The position numbers and the translations under genes were made by a program. Under the pieces are notes generated by a model that was given only the letters and a program-made list of their open reading frames with translations, ran no database searches and had not been told where the DNA came from. DNA of 64,000 nucleotides from Phanerochaete sordida (taxonomy: Eukaryota > Basidiomycota > Agaricomycetes > Polyporales > Phanerochaetaceae), in the NCBI GenBank assembly GCA_019973155.2, contig BPQB01000049.1, forward strand, positions 124,001 through 188,000, in the 5' to 3' direction. How positions within the stretch are numbered: the stretch's first letter is position 1; every line of letters starts with the position of its first letter. Positions 39,311-51,302 of this stretch are shown here, one piece after another.

Positions 39311-40356
39311 CTACAGCTTGCTGAAGAGCTCCTCGACCTCCCAGGCGCCGCTCCAGTAGTGCACCTGGCACTTGAGGCCCGCGCCCGCGCCGTCCTTCTC
39401 GATGCGCTTCTGCAAACCGCGGTACGTGCGGCAGAGCACCGCGTCCTCGCTGGCGCGCGTCAGCACGGGGTGCGCCACGCTGGCACACAGAAAGAATTAC
39501 GCACCTCCGCAGGCGCAGGATCGGGCAGAAGTCGTTCGAGCCGTCGCCGATGTAGACGACGCGGTCGAAGGCGGGCTGGTGGCGTGCGAGGAACGCGTCG
39601 AGCTCCTCGCCTGCGGGCGCGGTCAGTGCGCGGGGCGCAGGGGAGCAGGGGCGCGGCGCACCTTTGCACATGTTCGGGCTGCAGCCGACGCGGCAGCCGT
39701 GCTGGGGCCCCGCGGGGTCGACGCGCCGCCGGAGCTTGAGCAGGCCCGACGGGTCCCATTCCGCGGGGTTCGTGATGACCTCGTCGAAGAGCGTCTCGAG
39801 GCCGCGCTCCTGGCGGCATGGTCAGAGGCGGGACGGATGGCGGCGACGGACGCGTACCTTGAGGATGGTCGAGATAAAGACCTCGTTGGCGTTGGATAGG
39901 CAGAGGAAGGTTGTCTTGGGGTTGGCCTGTTCCTTGGCCTTTAGCACTGCACGCTTCATGGCGGGGTGCTATGTAACATATGTAAACGTGGCGTAACATA
40001 GAGGGGAATTGGGTACGCACGAAGGGCATAATTTTGAGGGCGCCCTCAATCTCTTCCCTGGTGCCGCCACGCGCATGGTACTCCTGTAGCGACTGGGCCC
40101 TTTCGCGCCGTGTAAATACTAGAAAATTGGCCCTGGGGGCGGACGTGTCTTACACAAGATCGGTCCACTGGACCTCGTCCTTGAGGTTTTTCATCTTTCT
40201 CCGGAGGTCTGGGGCGAGGACCTCGAAGATCCATCGGTCAGAGTCCTGGTCTGCGAGGGACCTGGGGTGTGCTGAGCGGGTGGCCGACGGAGGGCAGGGC
40301 GGTACTTACCAGTCAAAGTCGAAGACGACGAGCTGGCGTTCTGTGCGAGGGTCCAT
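39311..40356 (-). CDS. PHOSPHO-type HAD phosphatase
   Basis: A 242-residue HAD-superfamily phosphatase close to human PHOSPHO1/PHOSPHO2 (241 residues for PHOSPHO2), which act on phosphoethanolamine/phosphocholine or pyridoxal phosphate. Seven exons: 40356-40310, 40261-40156, 40092-40021, 39968-39858, 39809-39662, 39610-39505 and 39449-39311. Motif I is VVFDFDWS (nucleophile and acid/base Asp), motif II LCLSNAN, and motif IV YIGDGSNDFCP. It ends ...GAWEVEELFSKL. A Cys-rich part (HGCRVGCSPNMCK) matches the family's metal/substrate region. No signal peptide, so probably cytosolic. Substrate cannot be told from sequence. Its start codon lies only 118 bp from that of the Tfb1 gene. Confidence 0.92.
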
Positions 40357-40474
40357 GTGTGCGGGTGAGTCACTGGCAAGAGAGGAGGAGGAGGCTGAGG
40401 CAATTAAGCCAGCGTGGAGGGTGCTTACGCTTGGCGGCTTACCTCATATAGCCTGCCTCGTCGCAGGCGCCCGC
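40357..40474. promoter_or_regulatory. Very short divergent promoter (118 bp)
   Basis: The whole space between the start codons of the phosphatase (-) and tfb1 (+). It contains a TGAGTCA (AP-1/Gcn4-type consensus) around 40364-40370. A CAG just before the tfb1 start (40463-40465) could be an acceptor of an intron in the 5' UTR, in which case the tfb1 promoter would lie inside the phosphatase gene. Confidence 0.45.
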
Positions 40475-42789
40475 ATGCTCATGCCTTCCACCACTCTCGC
40501 CGCAAAGGCCTCCTACAAAAAGCTCCCGGGCACGCTCGAGCTCACCCCGACGCACCTCCAGTGGACACAGGATGGCAAGAAGGCCCCCTCGATAAAAGTG
40601 CCGCACTCCGACGCTGCATGTGAGCCCACGCCCCGTCCAGGCGCGCCCCGCACACTGCTGACCGCGGCCCAAGCACTCTTCTGCAGCAAGGAGGGCGCAG
40701 CGCAGGTCAGGCTCAAGCTCGGGCTCGTCTCGGACGAGGCAGGGCACAACTTCACGTTCCTCGCGCCCCAGGCCGTCGCCGTCGTCGAGCGCGAGCGGTT
40801 CAAGACCGAGCTCACGAACATCATCAGCGTGAACCGCCGCGGCGTGAACGCGTCCGGCTCCGTGCCCCCGCCCGTCACCCCCATCTCGGCGCCGTCCCCA
40901 GGCAATGTCGCAAGCCCACGGCCGCCACTGCTCTCGCGTCCGTCCACGTCTCGTGCAGCGTCCGTGGCGAGCGAAAGCAGGACGCCGGGGACGCCGACGT
41001 CCGACCCCGCTGGCGACTTTCAGCTACGGATACGGGTCCTCTTGAGCAACCCCGATCTTGCGGCGCTGCATCGTGAACTCGTGATGAGCCGCCAGATTAC
41101 AGAGGATGAGTTCTGGGAGGGCAGACAGGTGCGTGGCTATACGTTCTTCGATGCTGCAGTGTTAACCACCGACTGCAGCACATCTTGCAAGCGCAGAGAG
41201 CGCAAGAGTCTCAGAGGAGAGGCAAACCCGGTCAACTAGTAGACCCGCGTCCCCAGTCTGTCGATGGAGAGATCAAGATTGTCATTACGCCTCAGCTCAA
41301 GTTAGACATCTTTGACGAGTACCCTGTGGTAAAGAAAGCGTTCGAGGAGAACGTTGACAAGAATGTGTGTATCCTTGTCCAGTATATATCCTTCTACTGT
41401 TACTGATGTCTGTGTATAGATGACTGAGCCAGCATTCTGGCATCGATACTTCCAGTCCAAGCTCTTCAACTCGCACAGGGCGTCCATTCGTTCTGCTGCA
41501 ACTCAGCATGTTGTGAAGGATGACCCAATCTTCGACAAGTACCTGGAGAAAGAGGACGATGGTAAACACGCGAGAGAGAAGCTGAATTCTGGTATTGACA
41601 TACCTTTCCAGAGCTGGAGCCGCGCAGACTACGCGAGGACCGGGTGGATATCTTCATTGACCTTGGCGCCACCCTGGAGGACCACGTAGAGGTTTGTTTG
41701 CTGTCCGCATGCGTGTATCTGCAGCTGAGAAACCTTGCTATAGACCGGAAACGAGAGGGATATCACAATGCAAGCAGGAAAGCAGCGCGCTGTCTTGCCA
41801 TTGATCAGAAAGTTCAACGAGCACTCTGGTCGACTACTTGACTCTGTTCTGTAAGTTCGCTTATGTATGCTCACCTCTATCTTACTCACAGGCATCCAGT
41901 GGTGACACGCCTAATAAGCGTAGACGAATAGAGGGCAGCGTAGAAGAGGTCAGTCTGCGGTTTATAGCGGCTAGTGAAACTATGGGCTGAGTGTCTTCAG
42001 CGATATGCCCAACTGGACCTCGAGGACCTCCACGACAATCAGTCCTCGTCCGGCATCACCCTCGCCAATCTAGACAGCCAGCGATACTTCGAGGGACGAT
42101 CCAACCAAACAAGCGACAGTACCATTACCGTAAGCCTCCAGTCCGTGCATGTCAACTCCCAGCTGACCGTCCGAGCCAGATCTCAGCCAAAGCCGCCGTA
42201 CAAGAAGCGAAAGCGAGCCTGCAGGGCTGGTCCACGAACCTCAGCCAGCTCAAGGTCGACCGCAAGGCGGGCGGCGCAGCGCTCGAAGAGATGACGCAGA
42301 ACGTCGCGGCGCGGCTCGAGGTCAAGATGCGCAAAGGTGCGCGCCCGCCGTCCCTGCGCTGCCCGCACCCATCTGACCGCGCGCGACTGACCCCGCTCCA
42401 GAGGACATCCCCGAGCACCTCTACCGCCAGATGGCCGCGACGCAGACGGCGACGAACGAGTTCCTGCGCCAGTTCTGGCTCGCGATCTACCCGCCGCCCG
42501 CGGACTTCCCCACCGCGGGCGCGCCGAACGCCGCGCAGAAGGCCGCCAAGGCCGCGAAGATGGTCGGCTACCTCGAGCGCACGCACGAGAAGGTCGAGGG
42601 CCTCCGCCAGGGCGCGCACTCGCTCGGCGTCGACCCGAACAAGATCTACACGGTGAGCCGCGGCTGCAGCACTGGTGTGGAATGGGGGCTGACGCGCCGC
42701 AGGCGATGAAGCCCGTGCTCGACGCCGCGGAGAAGGCGATGGCGTTCTGGCGGCAGCGCAACGCCGCGAAGCCGCCGCCTCCGCGCTGA
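40475..42789 (+). CDS. TFB1: TFIIH core subunit p62/Tfb1
   Basis: A 595-residue subunit of transcription/repair factor TFIIH. Eleven exons: 40475-40619, 40674-41128, 41179-41364, 41420-41561, 41612-41691, 41744-41850, 41900-41948, 42001-42129, 42180-42336, 42402-42652 and 42703-42789. An N-terminal PH-like domain (YKKLPGTLELTPTHLQWT...FTFLAP), then BSD repeats: LLSNPDLAALHRELVMSRQI with ITEDEFW, and a second with MTEPAFWHRYFQSKLF. C-terminal helices with EHLYRQMAATQTATNEFLRQ...FWLAIYPPP end the protein. In the gap between exons 6 and 7 the strong GTAAGT donor requires the acceptor at 41898-41899. Human GTF2H1 has 548 residues. Confidence 0.93.
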
Positions 42790-42865
42790 CACCCACAGGC
42801 CGCGCACCGGCGCCACACGCAGTCGGCACTCCTGAGCATCCATATTCCATGTGTAATGTACTGTA

Positions 42866-42880
42866 CGAATAAATAAATAA
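42866..42880. terminator. AATAAA-type polyadenylation region
   Basis: An AATAAATAAATAA run, 77-91 bp after the tfb1 stop and just 30 bp before the stop of the convergent CASP gene. It fits a poly(A) signal for tfb1. Confidence 0.5.
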
Positions 42881-42910
42881 TCGGGGCGTCCGCATGCGTC
42901 CGCGCGCAGG

Positions 42911-45776
42911 CTAGCTGTACGGGCTCGGCTGCTTCTGCAGCCCCGCGCCGGACGCGGCCGTGCACTCGTACGTCGTGAACATGACGAGCATGTGCAGGAC
43001 GATCGCGTAGACGATGAACGCGGTGCGCGTGCGCCGGTTCCCGAGGATCGCGCGCGTGAGCACGAGCACGCCGCGCTCGAGCACATTCAGCGACTCGTAC
43101 GCGCGCGTCGCCTCGCGCCCGCGGAACGCCTGGAACGGGTTCATCGCCTCCTCGCTGGGGCGGCGCGTCAGAGGTCAGCTGTGGGGGATGACGGAGGGCA
43201 CGTACTATCGCGCGCGGTATTTGCTCATGTCGTCGGAGCGGCCGGCGGTGTTCGAGGGTATCGGGTCCAGCGTCGACGGCCGCTGCGCAGAGTCTTCGCG
43301 GTAGCTCTGCATGTAGCGCACCTTTTCGTACAGCTTCAGGTTGTCCTGCTGCAAGCTCTTCACCTGCGCGCACGAGAGCCATAGTAAGCGAAGCGCAGAC
43401 ACCCTGTGGAAATCCACAAACCTCTGCACGAAGCTCGGAGATGATGTTGAACTGTTTCCGCAGTTCCTCCTCCAATTCTGCGTTCCGCTGCCGGAAACGG
43501 TCTCGCTGGCCCGTCACGATCGGCAGAATAGACGTGTCCGCCGCAGAGGTGAACGGAATCGGGCTATTCCTGGCAGGCGAGGGCTGCTGGTGCGTGAGCG
43601 CGTGCATTTACCCAAGTATTTATCCTGCTTACCCCCGACTTCCTGCCCAGGTCCAGCCCGGCAAGGACGTCGTCGGCTGCGGGTGTGCCATCGCCGTTGG
43701 GCGTCTTCGACGTGCGGTCGTGCGTCTGGATTTGCATCAGGTCGTTCTCGAGCTTCTCGTTCAGCATGCGCTGCTTCTCGAGGTCGGCCTCTGCGTTGGC
43801 GAGATCGCCTTGCAGTGACAGTAGCTGAGCCTCTAGCTCTCCATGCAAGATCTTTGCGGACGCGTGAGTTACAGGTCACGCTGCGCCACAATGTACAACA
43901 TACGCGGAATCTCGTCAGCTCCTCGAGCAGCTTCTTGTTCTTGACTGCCAGCAGGACCTCGAGCGCCTTCCCGTTCTGCGCATTGGCCTTGTCCGCGTTG
44001 GGGTTGGGCAAGTGCAGGCCAAGTGCATCGCCAGAGCCGCCTTCGCTCACAAGCGTCTCTGTGTCGTCGTCCTCGTCCAGACCAGCAAACTCCACGTACT
44101 GTACGCGCAGCTCAGCGATTATGCGCCGTACCGCAAGACGTCACAACTCACCTTCATGATCTCAAGCTCACGCTTGATCTCATCGTAGTCCGAGTATTGC
44201 TTCAGCTTCTGCCGCAGCTGATCAGCCTCTGAGGACTAGGCAGTCGATCGAGTGGTTAGTATTCGGCTTAAACGTAGGGTACGCAAGCGCAGCCACCTTC
44301 TTCTGGAGGTCTCTCGTAATCTCCTCAGCCTGTTTCTGAGCTTTCGCCTGTGCTTCGAGCGTTGCAGCCTTCTGGACTTCTAGCGCATGCGAAAGCCTAT
44401 CAGTCTCTGACTCAAGCTCGGTGACTTTAACTTGGAGCTCCTTGAGTCTAGTAACGTTAACTTCTCGTCACTGCTGACAACCGGCACGGCGCGCACCTTT
44501 CAGAACTCTCATTTCCGCTCTTAATAGCTTCTATTTCCGCCCGGAGAAGCTCCTGCACGCAGGCATATCAGTCTGCCGTAAGATGCATCGGAAGCCTGTA
44601 CGTACGTTCCTCCGCTCGACGGTGACGACACGGCTGTTCGCCCGCTCAAGGTCGGCAACCATCATGTCCAGTTCTGCCAGTTTAGAGACAACCTCTTGAT
44701 CTGGTAATGCCGTGAGCTCGGCCTCGCACGTTCCACGCGGAAATGAATGCTATACCTTGCCGTTGTGTGTGGTCGAGGAGCTTCGCTTGGTTGGAGTCAT
44801 GAGACGTTCTGAGGTCGCGGAGCTGGCTCTTCGCCAAGGCAACCTGGCGCTGAAGGTCTTGCTCGCTGTATCCTAGTCAGGCTAACGGTAAAGAGCATAG
44901 TCCAAACTGGACGGACCGTTCTTCATAGTTTCGTATCCTTTCGTCGTAAGTTGCGTTGAGCTCATTCTCCTTCTGAGTCACCTTCTCCTGGATCATCTCT
45001 TCCATCTGCAGTACACGCGTTAGTTGCGCATTACATTCGCGCCACGGACATGACACGCACGCGTTGTTCGAGCTGCTCTGCTCTGGCTTCGGCTTTCTTC
45101 TTCGATGTCTCTAACGACGATGTCTCGCTCAGTCGCTTCTTGAGGTCCGCATTCTCCTCCTTCATACGCTGGAGTTCAAGCTCCAATTCACGAGCTTCCG
45201 CGACCTTGACTGTTTGGTCCTACACCAATCGGTCAGACTGTGGCCAAAGAGATGCGCATCTCCAACGTACCACCGCAGCCTCGAGCAGCGGGTAAGGATC
45301 CGGAGCCTCAGCAAGGACTTTGTACACGTTCAAGAACGCATTCTCTGCTGCTTTGGACCGTTTCGTGAGGCTGTCGATCTCAGTCTGGTATGCTGCATGC
45401 CGTATTAGCTCCCACTTGGCTACACTGTAACACGCGTGTACACACCTTTGAGTAGTCCCTTGAATGCATTCAGCTTCTCCTCGTCTGGTATCTTCTTGAA
45501 CTCTGGACGCCGTGGTCTGCTCAGCGCGTTGGGACATTAGCCAGGAGATTGCTGCGGTGCACGTACCCTTCGTCCTGTCCGCTAATGCCTTCCGGCCGAC
45601 CACGCTCTCCTTCTGATTCTCAACGAGCTCAATTCCCTGCGCATCGAGGGTCTTTTGGAGCTCAGAGAGATTGATCTCTGGCAGCACGCAGTCAGGACTT
45701 CTGCGTCGCGTTCGAGAAGGCACAATTACGGACCTTTCCACGTAGCGAGCGCACCGGAGAAGTTCTGCTCAGCCAT
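42911..45776 (-). CDS. COY1: Golgin CASP/Coy1, tail-anchored Golgi coiled-coil protein
   Basis: A 685-residue protein of the CASP family, a Golgi tether for retrograde vesicles. Sixteen exons: 45776-45734, 45677-45567, 45502-45446, 45392-45271, 45219-45061, 45005-44917, 44865-44756, 44700-44606, 44552-44497, 44447-44297, 44235-44152, 44098-43904, 43851-43633, 43586-43422, 43363-43206 and 43154-42911. N-terminal signature [18 protein letters not shown] and QKESVVGRK, a long coiled coil, then [30 protein letters not shown] and [10 protein letters not shown], and a single C-terminal membrane anchor [20 protein letters not shown] with the conserved Tyr and His. The donor at 44296 (GTGGCT) is weak and the acceptor at 43587 is inferred from phase. 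The rest is firm. Confidence 0.92.
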
Positions 45777-45985
45777 GTCTGGAATGCTATTATGATACAG
45801 GCCCAGTGACCAAGGGCTGCCGCATGTATGTCTGCGGGCGACGCGAAATGTGCGGTCGGGGACGTGAAGGACGCGGCGAAAGCGTTGGCTCCGTCACCCC
45901 GGCGCTACCGCGTTGTGGGCGCCTGGAGGCGCTTTGCCCAGAAATGGCGCTCCCGCTCATCAGTCTCAGCCAGTCACTCACGACG

Positions 45986-47615
45986 ATGTCGACGAGTTCG
46001 CAAGATCCAGAGAGGCAAGTAATCATACCAGTGTATTCTCATCATGCAGGTCCCTTCGACAACGAAGGGAATGTGGTGTGTTATACACATCGCCTCGTCG
46101 CAGCGCTCAGAGAAAGCAAGACAGACAAAAATCCAGAGCGGTGAGTGGCAACAAACGAGCAATGAGAGCACTCCGAGCCTCGGGGGAAGAATTAGTGCAC
46201 TCTACCTCGCAATCTTGTTGCTGAGTGATCTTCGCATCCAGAGAATTTTATTCGTGCTCGAAAGACAGGTCAGATCCTGGCCGATGCAACTTCTTCTGTG
46301 GGGTCCTCTCTTGCTATCTGCCGCAATCTATCGTGCTGACTGGTGGTGACACAGTGTGGGTAGATGAGATCGCGCCATTTGAGCCCTCAGATGTGCCGAT
46401 TGCTCGCGCAAATGCCTGCGATCTACCGTCGACACCTTCGACGTGGTCGGAGTCGCCTAGGTCCACATATGCACCATCTCTACAGTCCAGTTCTCCATCA
46501 GGGCCCTCTTTGGCACCACAGAACAGCATATATGCGCCATTTTCGGAGCGCAGGAGCGATGCTGAGGAAAATTTGTCTCGGCCGCGCCAGCCGGCGTAAG
46601 CATAACGCTTTACTCCCTTCTACGTCCATATCTCTCACTGGCGACATCCTATACAGTCAAATTCCAGAACCAGGTAAAGGCCCTGCTGGTGGATTGCTCT
46701 CATTTGCAAAAGACTTTTGCCTGCGACGCTGATAGGGTCCTTTCAGCATCAAGTTCAGCCCATCTGCTACCGAGAGGCTCGTCGCCTGGACCGTCTACCT
46801 TCAAGTCTGTCCCGCACGAGGGCAGACTTCGCCAGCGCAGAGCAGCCCTCTCTGGACACGCTAGGTTGCCTTCGTACAATGGGTCCACTCTGGATGACCA
46901 AGACACCTTCACCGGCACCAGTTCACCATCCTCCTATGCACCTTCGTCTGCACCCGCTACAGGTCCCGGACAAGTTCGCGAAGGCTCTTGCAATCTTTCT
47001 AATTACACCTCGGGAAGCGTTGATAGGTACACGAGCGAGGTCAGTTGGCAGACTGACGCCATCCCGCAGCTGCTGATTCTCAAGGTACGCCGCCCCGTAG
47101 CACACGAAGCGAGGAGTGGCGAACTCTCCTTCGGCATGGGGCTCGAGGCGTCTGCCCCGCCGTACGCCCTCAGGAAGAGCACGGAACGATGGCGTAAGGG
47201 TATGTCGGCTGTACGGGGCGCATAGTGTATCTGGTCGGCTGAACGGAGCTCCTGCCTCTCCTCTCGCACGCGACCTTCCAATCAGGATCTCTCGAGCATG
47301 CGTCCCCAACAGCACACGGCCGCAGTGCCGAGCATCACACCATCTGCCGACACCGCTGCTGCGTATCTGGAGGCGTTGGCGGGGATCCCGGCTTACATTC
47401 GTAAGCTAGAACGCAAGCAGGCTGCGTCAGAGAAGAGCGTCCGCGTGAAGACGCAACGGATCGCCGAGCTCGAGGGGAAATTGCGTCGGTCAGTGCCATG
47501 CGCTCGGACAGGGTGGATTGGAGCTCTGTGCGTTGACCCTTACGATTCGCTGCGTAGCCTCGAGGCCGAGAACGCGCATCTCAAGGCGAAGCTCGACCTC
47601 GACCCAGGACGCTGA
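45986..47615 (+). CDS. Hypothetical protein with C-terminal IPAYI coiled coil (second copy)
   Basis: A proposed 333-residue protein. Exons 45986-46014, 46050-46140, 46244-46268, 46355-46595, 46657-46673, 46747-47084, 47286-47488 and 47558-47615. Phases close throughout, but the first exons are tentative: the first intron would be only 35 nt with a GC donor (AG|GCAAGT), and exons 3 and 5 are just 25 and 17 nt. The N-terminus is basic (SLRQRRE, SPRRSAQRKQ). The middle is Ser/Pro/Tyr-rich and disordered. The C-terminal ~70 residues are a coiled coil starting IPAYIRKLERK and running into RIAELEGKLRRLEAENAHLK. This coil matches the C-terminus of the 32,491-33,506 protein. Function unknown. Head-to-head with the CASP gene, 209 bp between starts. 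Confidence 0.55.
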
Positions 47616-49699
47616 AGAGCCAACCCTGCTTGCTCCCAGACTCTGCTCTCTTGTGTCTTCGACTCCACTGTGCCTCGACCTACCTCCTGCTCGACCTGTC
47701 TCGCCTTACCCCTGTCCTAGACGACTTTCTGACACATCGTATGTTCACACGCGTCGTGGGACGTTCTGCCTCCTCATAGCGATAGCACATTGTAATTGGG
47801 GTCTTCGGGACGGAAAGAGGAACCTTGTACGGCTGCGACCAACTCTACGGCCCCATGGGCCTAAGCGCGAATTAATATGACAACGCAACGCTCTCTCCCC
47901 GCCGGCCAACTTTACGTGTCGAGCTCCGCGGGAAAGCCTAGAAGACGCACTGTCGAGGGACGCGAAGAACCAGGCACACCGAGGAAAAGCGTCTTTGACA
48001 TGCAGGGTCGGCCGTCATCCGTCTAAATGGGCGAAAGCGGATCGCGCACGAGCGCAAGCCTCGCTGTCTGTTTGCTCGCGAAGCACACCGGATTCGCGAG
48101 GCATTTTGCGTCTGCGGCCTGCTGGCCATGGGGCCTGGACGCGGCGCGCAATGTCGTCAAACGGGTCCGGGCCCAGGCTCAGCAGGATCTGCACCGTCCC
48201 GCTGCAGCCCGCCTCGCAGGCGGTGTGGAGTGGGTGCGCGCGCGGACGGCTGTGCGGCGCTGGGGCAGCCCGAGCAGACGGGCCCATTCAGTCCGCGAGC
48301 CCGAATTTGCGTCGGCGCGTGCATCGCGTGTGAGCGTGCGGGGCGACGCGCCCGGGACCGAGGGCGCACCAGTGCTTGCCGGAGCCCGCGTGGCTGCGCG
48401 TGCGGAGACCGCTCGGGAAACGCGAGCCCCGCTGGGCTGCGCCGACGTCCGCCAGGGCTGCCGTCCCGTCAGCAGACGCGTCACATGCGCCCTCGCAGGG
48501 ACACAGCGGCGGATGCTTGAAAGCTAAATTCTGAATGCGTGGTGCCGCACAACGCTCCCCAGGACGCGTTCCATCTGTGAAATGAGAATCGCGGAAGGGA
48601 CGGACTGGATGGCCCTGCCTCGGTAAGGTTATCGAGTCAGGGTACCGACGCCGAGCTGTGGTGGGTACCCACGCGTGCAATGTACCAGCGCCGCCGGGTG
48701 CGGCGGCCCCCGCTACCCGCGACAGTCGTCTTCGCAATTTCTAGCGTTACCGGCGGTTGTACCAGCGACTTGTCAGTGGCTGGCTGCCAGTGCGCTTGCA
48801 GATACATCATTATCGAGAGCCATGTGGGCGCATGATGATTGGCCCCTGCCAGTGTACGCGGTCGCCTTCGGATAGATCGTCGGTGGCAGATAGAACTGCA
48901 AAGCTAACGTTTCTATCAGCCAGGATCCCGAGGGTTCGATACGCACAGACCAGAAAAGGGAAGTGCAGACGTTGCAATGGCGGGAACGCGAATCGACAAC
49001 ATGTACTCGCGCACCAATTGAAGCGGTGCACGGAGTAGCAGTGTGCGCCGCCGCGAGCGTTGCGCTCTGCGAGCTTCCAGGCGAGAGATGTGAGGTTCTG
49101 GGCTTCAGCGCAGCCTTCCGCGTCGAACGCACCGACGGCGAACTCACGGCCCACTGACACATACCGCAAGCCTCAGCGACCGCTGTGCCTGACCTCCGTC
49201 AGCGCAGAGCACTTCGACGGGAAAGATCGACCGCCAAGCGACTGCGGTGGAAGCAAGTGCTTGCTAACGCGTCTGCGACAAGCGAGACGTTGACGGCATG
49301 CGCGCGACAAGTCTTGCGGCTTTGTGGCGCGCGCTCGGCTGCCAATCGGGATCGAACATCTCAGGCTTGCAGCGTAACGAGACGTTCCCTGGGGTAATTT
49401 GTACATATCCTAGGTGTAGCAACATTGCAAATGGTACAGTCGGGTATGTATCACAGTGTCAGCCTGACAGCAGGAGGGTTGCGGGTGGGCGACGAAAATT
49501 GGTAGATGTACATGCGGGCAGGTTTGCTTTGGGGGAGAGACGGACGAAGATGTATGGCAGGGCGAAAGCGTCCATGCCGGTTTGTCGCTGGTGGACGGTG
49601 AAAGTCGTGACGGGAGAAGAGGAAAATGCGCGGTGATAGTTGATGGCTGGAAAGAGGGCATAGGCGAATGCATGGCCGGAGTGTCCGAATGAGAATAAG
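47616..49699. other. Gene-poor GC-rich stretch
   Basis: About 2.1 kb after the coil gene and before the stop of the next minus-strand gene. The core (48.0-48.5 kb) is very GC-rich and open in several frames, as expected by composition alone. One minus-strand segment (48,100-48,250) encodes an ankyrin-like HPLHTACEAGCSGTVQILLS, but no gene structure can be built around it. The part after 48.6 kb is of normal composition. No repeats or transposon ends recognised. Confidence 0.4.
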
Positions 49700-51302
49700 C
49701 TAGGAGAACAGCGTCCGTAACCAGAGCTTGAACCGGGTCCACAAGCTCCCCTGCCATCCGGTGCGCCGTGGCTTGCCGCCAACCCACATCTTTCCCGTCC
49801 CAATTCTGATCTCGCAGCGGACGCCCTCCCCGCCCTCTTCAATGTCACGGGCCCTGCCCGTCGTGGCTGGGAACCGAGGGAGCGAGCTTCGCACAACGAA
49901 GGCCGGGAACAGTTTGAGAAGCGCGATGTACTCGACGTTGGATAGATCGGGGGCTATCCACGTCCTCATGTAGGCGTCAGAATCCATCGAGTCCAGGCTG
50001 TTCTGACTGTTCAGCGGTCGGAAAGGGTCAGACGACTCGGTCTGGGGTGTACTGGGCATGGAAGGGTCGTCGCTGGATGAACCTGACGTTGAGAGTTGAG
50101 CCATGGTATTTGCCGAGGAATAGGATGTTGACAACGGAGTCGGTGTATGGGTATCCACGAAAGGGTCGCTAGGCGCTCTCGCGCGCCTGGTCTGTGTCGT
50201 CGATGCGATGGGAGGTGCTTTGCCTGACCGTGTACGCCCGGAGGCATCGCCTGGGAGAGGACTGGATTGGGAACGGGAATGAATAGGTGAGAGTGGAGTG
50301 AACGGCGAATAGGGAGCTGGGCCGCCCATGGGAGACTTGAAAGATGACGTTTCTTCAAACCCGAGGACCTAATCACAACAGGGTAAATATGATATTTGTG
50401 ATATAGAAGACTTTTGTCACGTACACCCTTGAAGACGTCTATGGCCTCGAGCATAAATTCCTTGCCACTGCATGCACGCTTACTCATCGTTGCCGAATGA
50501 TAGATAGAAGACGACTTACGCTGATTCCTTGAAGACGGCATCGTCGATTTCCCATTCGATACGTCTGCCACCTGCACCGCCGAGATGCTCTGGCAACACG
50601 GACAGCCGCATTACACCCCAAAGACCTTCGAAGAACGGCTTGGTCCCAGGCATGCTCATCGTGCACCAAGTTTTGACAAATCGCTCAAAGCGTTCGTAGC
50701 GATCCTTGCGGGCCAGAGAGCTATCTGGTTTCGATCGCGAGGCAGCCATAAGAGAGCCTCCAACCGCAGTCGAATTCAGATGGGCCTGGAACTCTGCATT
50801 GCGTCGGGCATTCACACTGGCATGGTAGGCGGATCGTATCTGAGCTTGGAGACGGGAAAACGGTGCGCGATGGGACGAAGGCAGAGTAGCCAAGGTCTGC
50901 GCCATGATATGGCCTGCATCTTGATCCTGGTTGAAATACCTGGGGTACATCAGCAAGCTTGCGCAGAGCGATCCGATAAGCGACTCACCATGCGCGGCAG
51001 ACGTCAGCGAATTTCTCTAGGTCTCGCTCGAGTGGACGGGACGGGGTCGGCGCCCTGCCAGGCGGGGGCGTCATCCCACGGCTACGGGATGCTCGAGACT
51101 GGCTACGAGCGGTGGGAGACGTGGGGGAGTTGAAGCGGGGCGATGTAGGGGTGGCTGAGGGGAGGTCGTAGAGGAGTGATTTCCTGTCCCTACTCCCGTT
51201 TAGGTGAGGCGCAGGTGAGGTATTGCGGGTTCTGATAGGCACCGGCGGGGGAGGTCGCGCACGAGGCGTCTCCAGCCTGTAGGAAGAGACGGGAGCTGCC
51301 AT
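49700..51302 (-). CDS. Conserved-looking hypothetical protein
   Basis: A 481-residue protein in four exons: 51302-50989, 50939-50520, 50467-50425 and 50368-49700. All phases close (donors GTGAGTCG, GTAAGTCG, GTACGTGA). Residues 1-95 are Pro/Ser/Arg-rich and disordered. Residues ~95-265 look folded and helical, with RYERFERFVKTWCTMSMPGT, KPFFEGLWGVMRLSVLPEHL and GGAGGRRIEWEIDDAVFKES, a pattern I believe is conserved in filamentous fungi but cannot name. A Ser/Pro-rich linker follows, then an ordered C-terminus (SNVEYIALLKLFPAFVVRSSL) ending in a basic Trp-rich tail (GWQGSLWTRFKLWLRTLFS). That tail could be an amphipathic membrane-binding helix. No catalytic motif seen. Confidence 0.72.

Noticed and set aside
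40034..40474. In-frame upstream extension of the tfb1 frame
   Set aside because: It runs antisense across the phosphatase exons, and the PH-like domain starts properly at the ATG 40475.
42183..43607. 474-codon minus-strand frame overlapping tfb1 and CASP
   Set aside because: Only the CASP exon near 43422-43586 in this frame is real. The rest runs through introns of CASP and antisense to tfb1 exons.
46269..46354. Alternative exon QILADATSSVGSSLAICRNLS in the coil gene
   Set aside because: It looks protein-like but runs into a stop, and no donor in it joins the next exon in phase. The segment carries a consensus branch GTGCTGAC and acceptor ACACAG instead.
46657..46746. Alternative exon reading VKFQNQVKALLVDCSHLQ
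   Set aside because: No upstream donor in the natural frame joins it in phase. The intron 46674-46746 has a branch-like GCTGAT and acceptor TTTCAG and keeps the frame.
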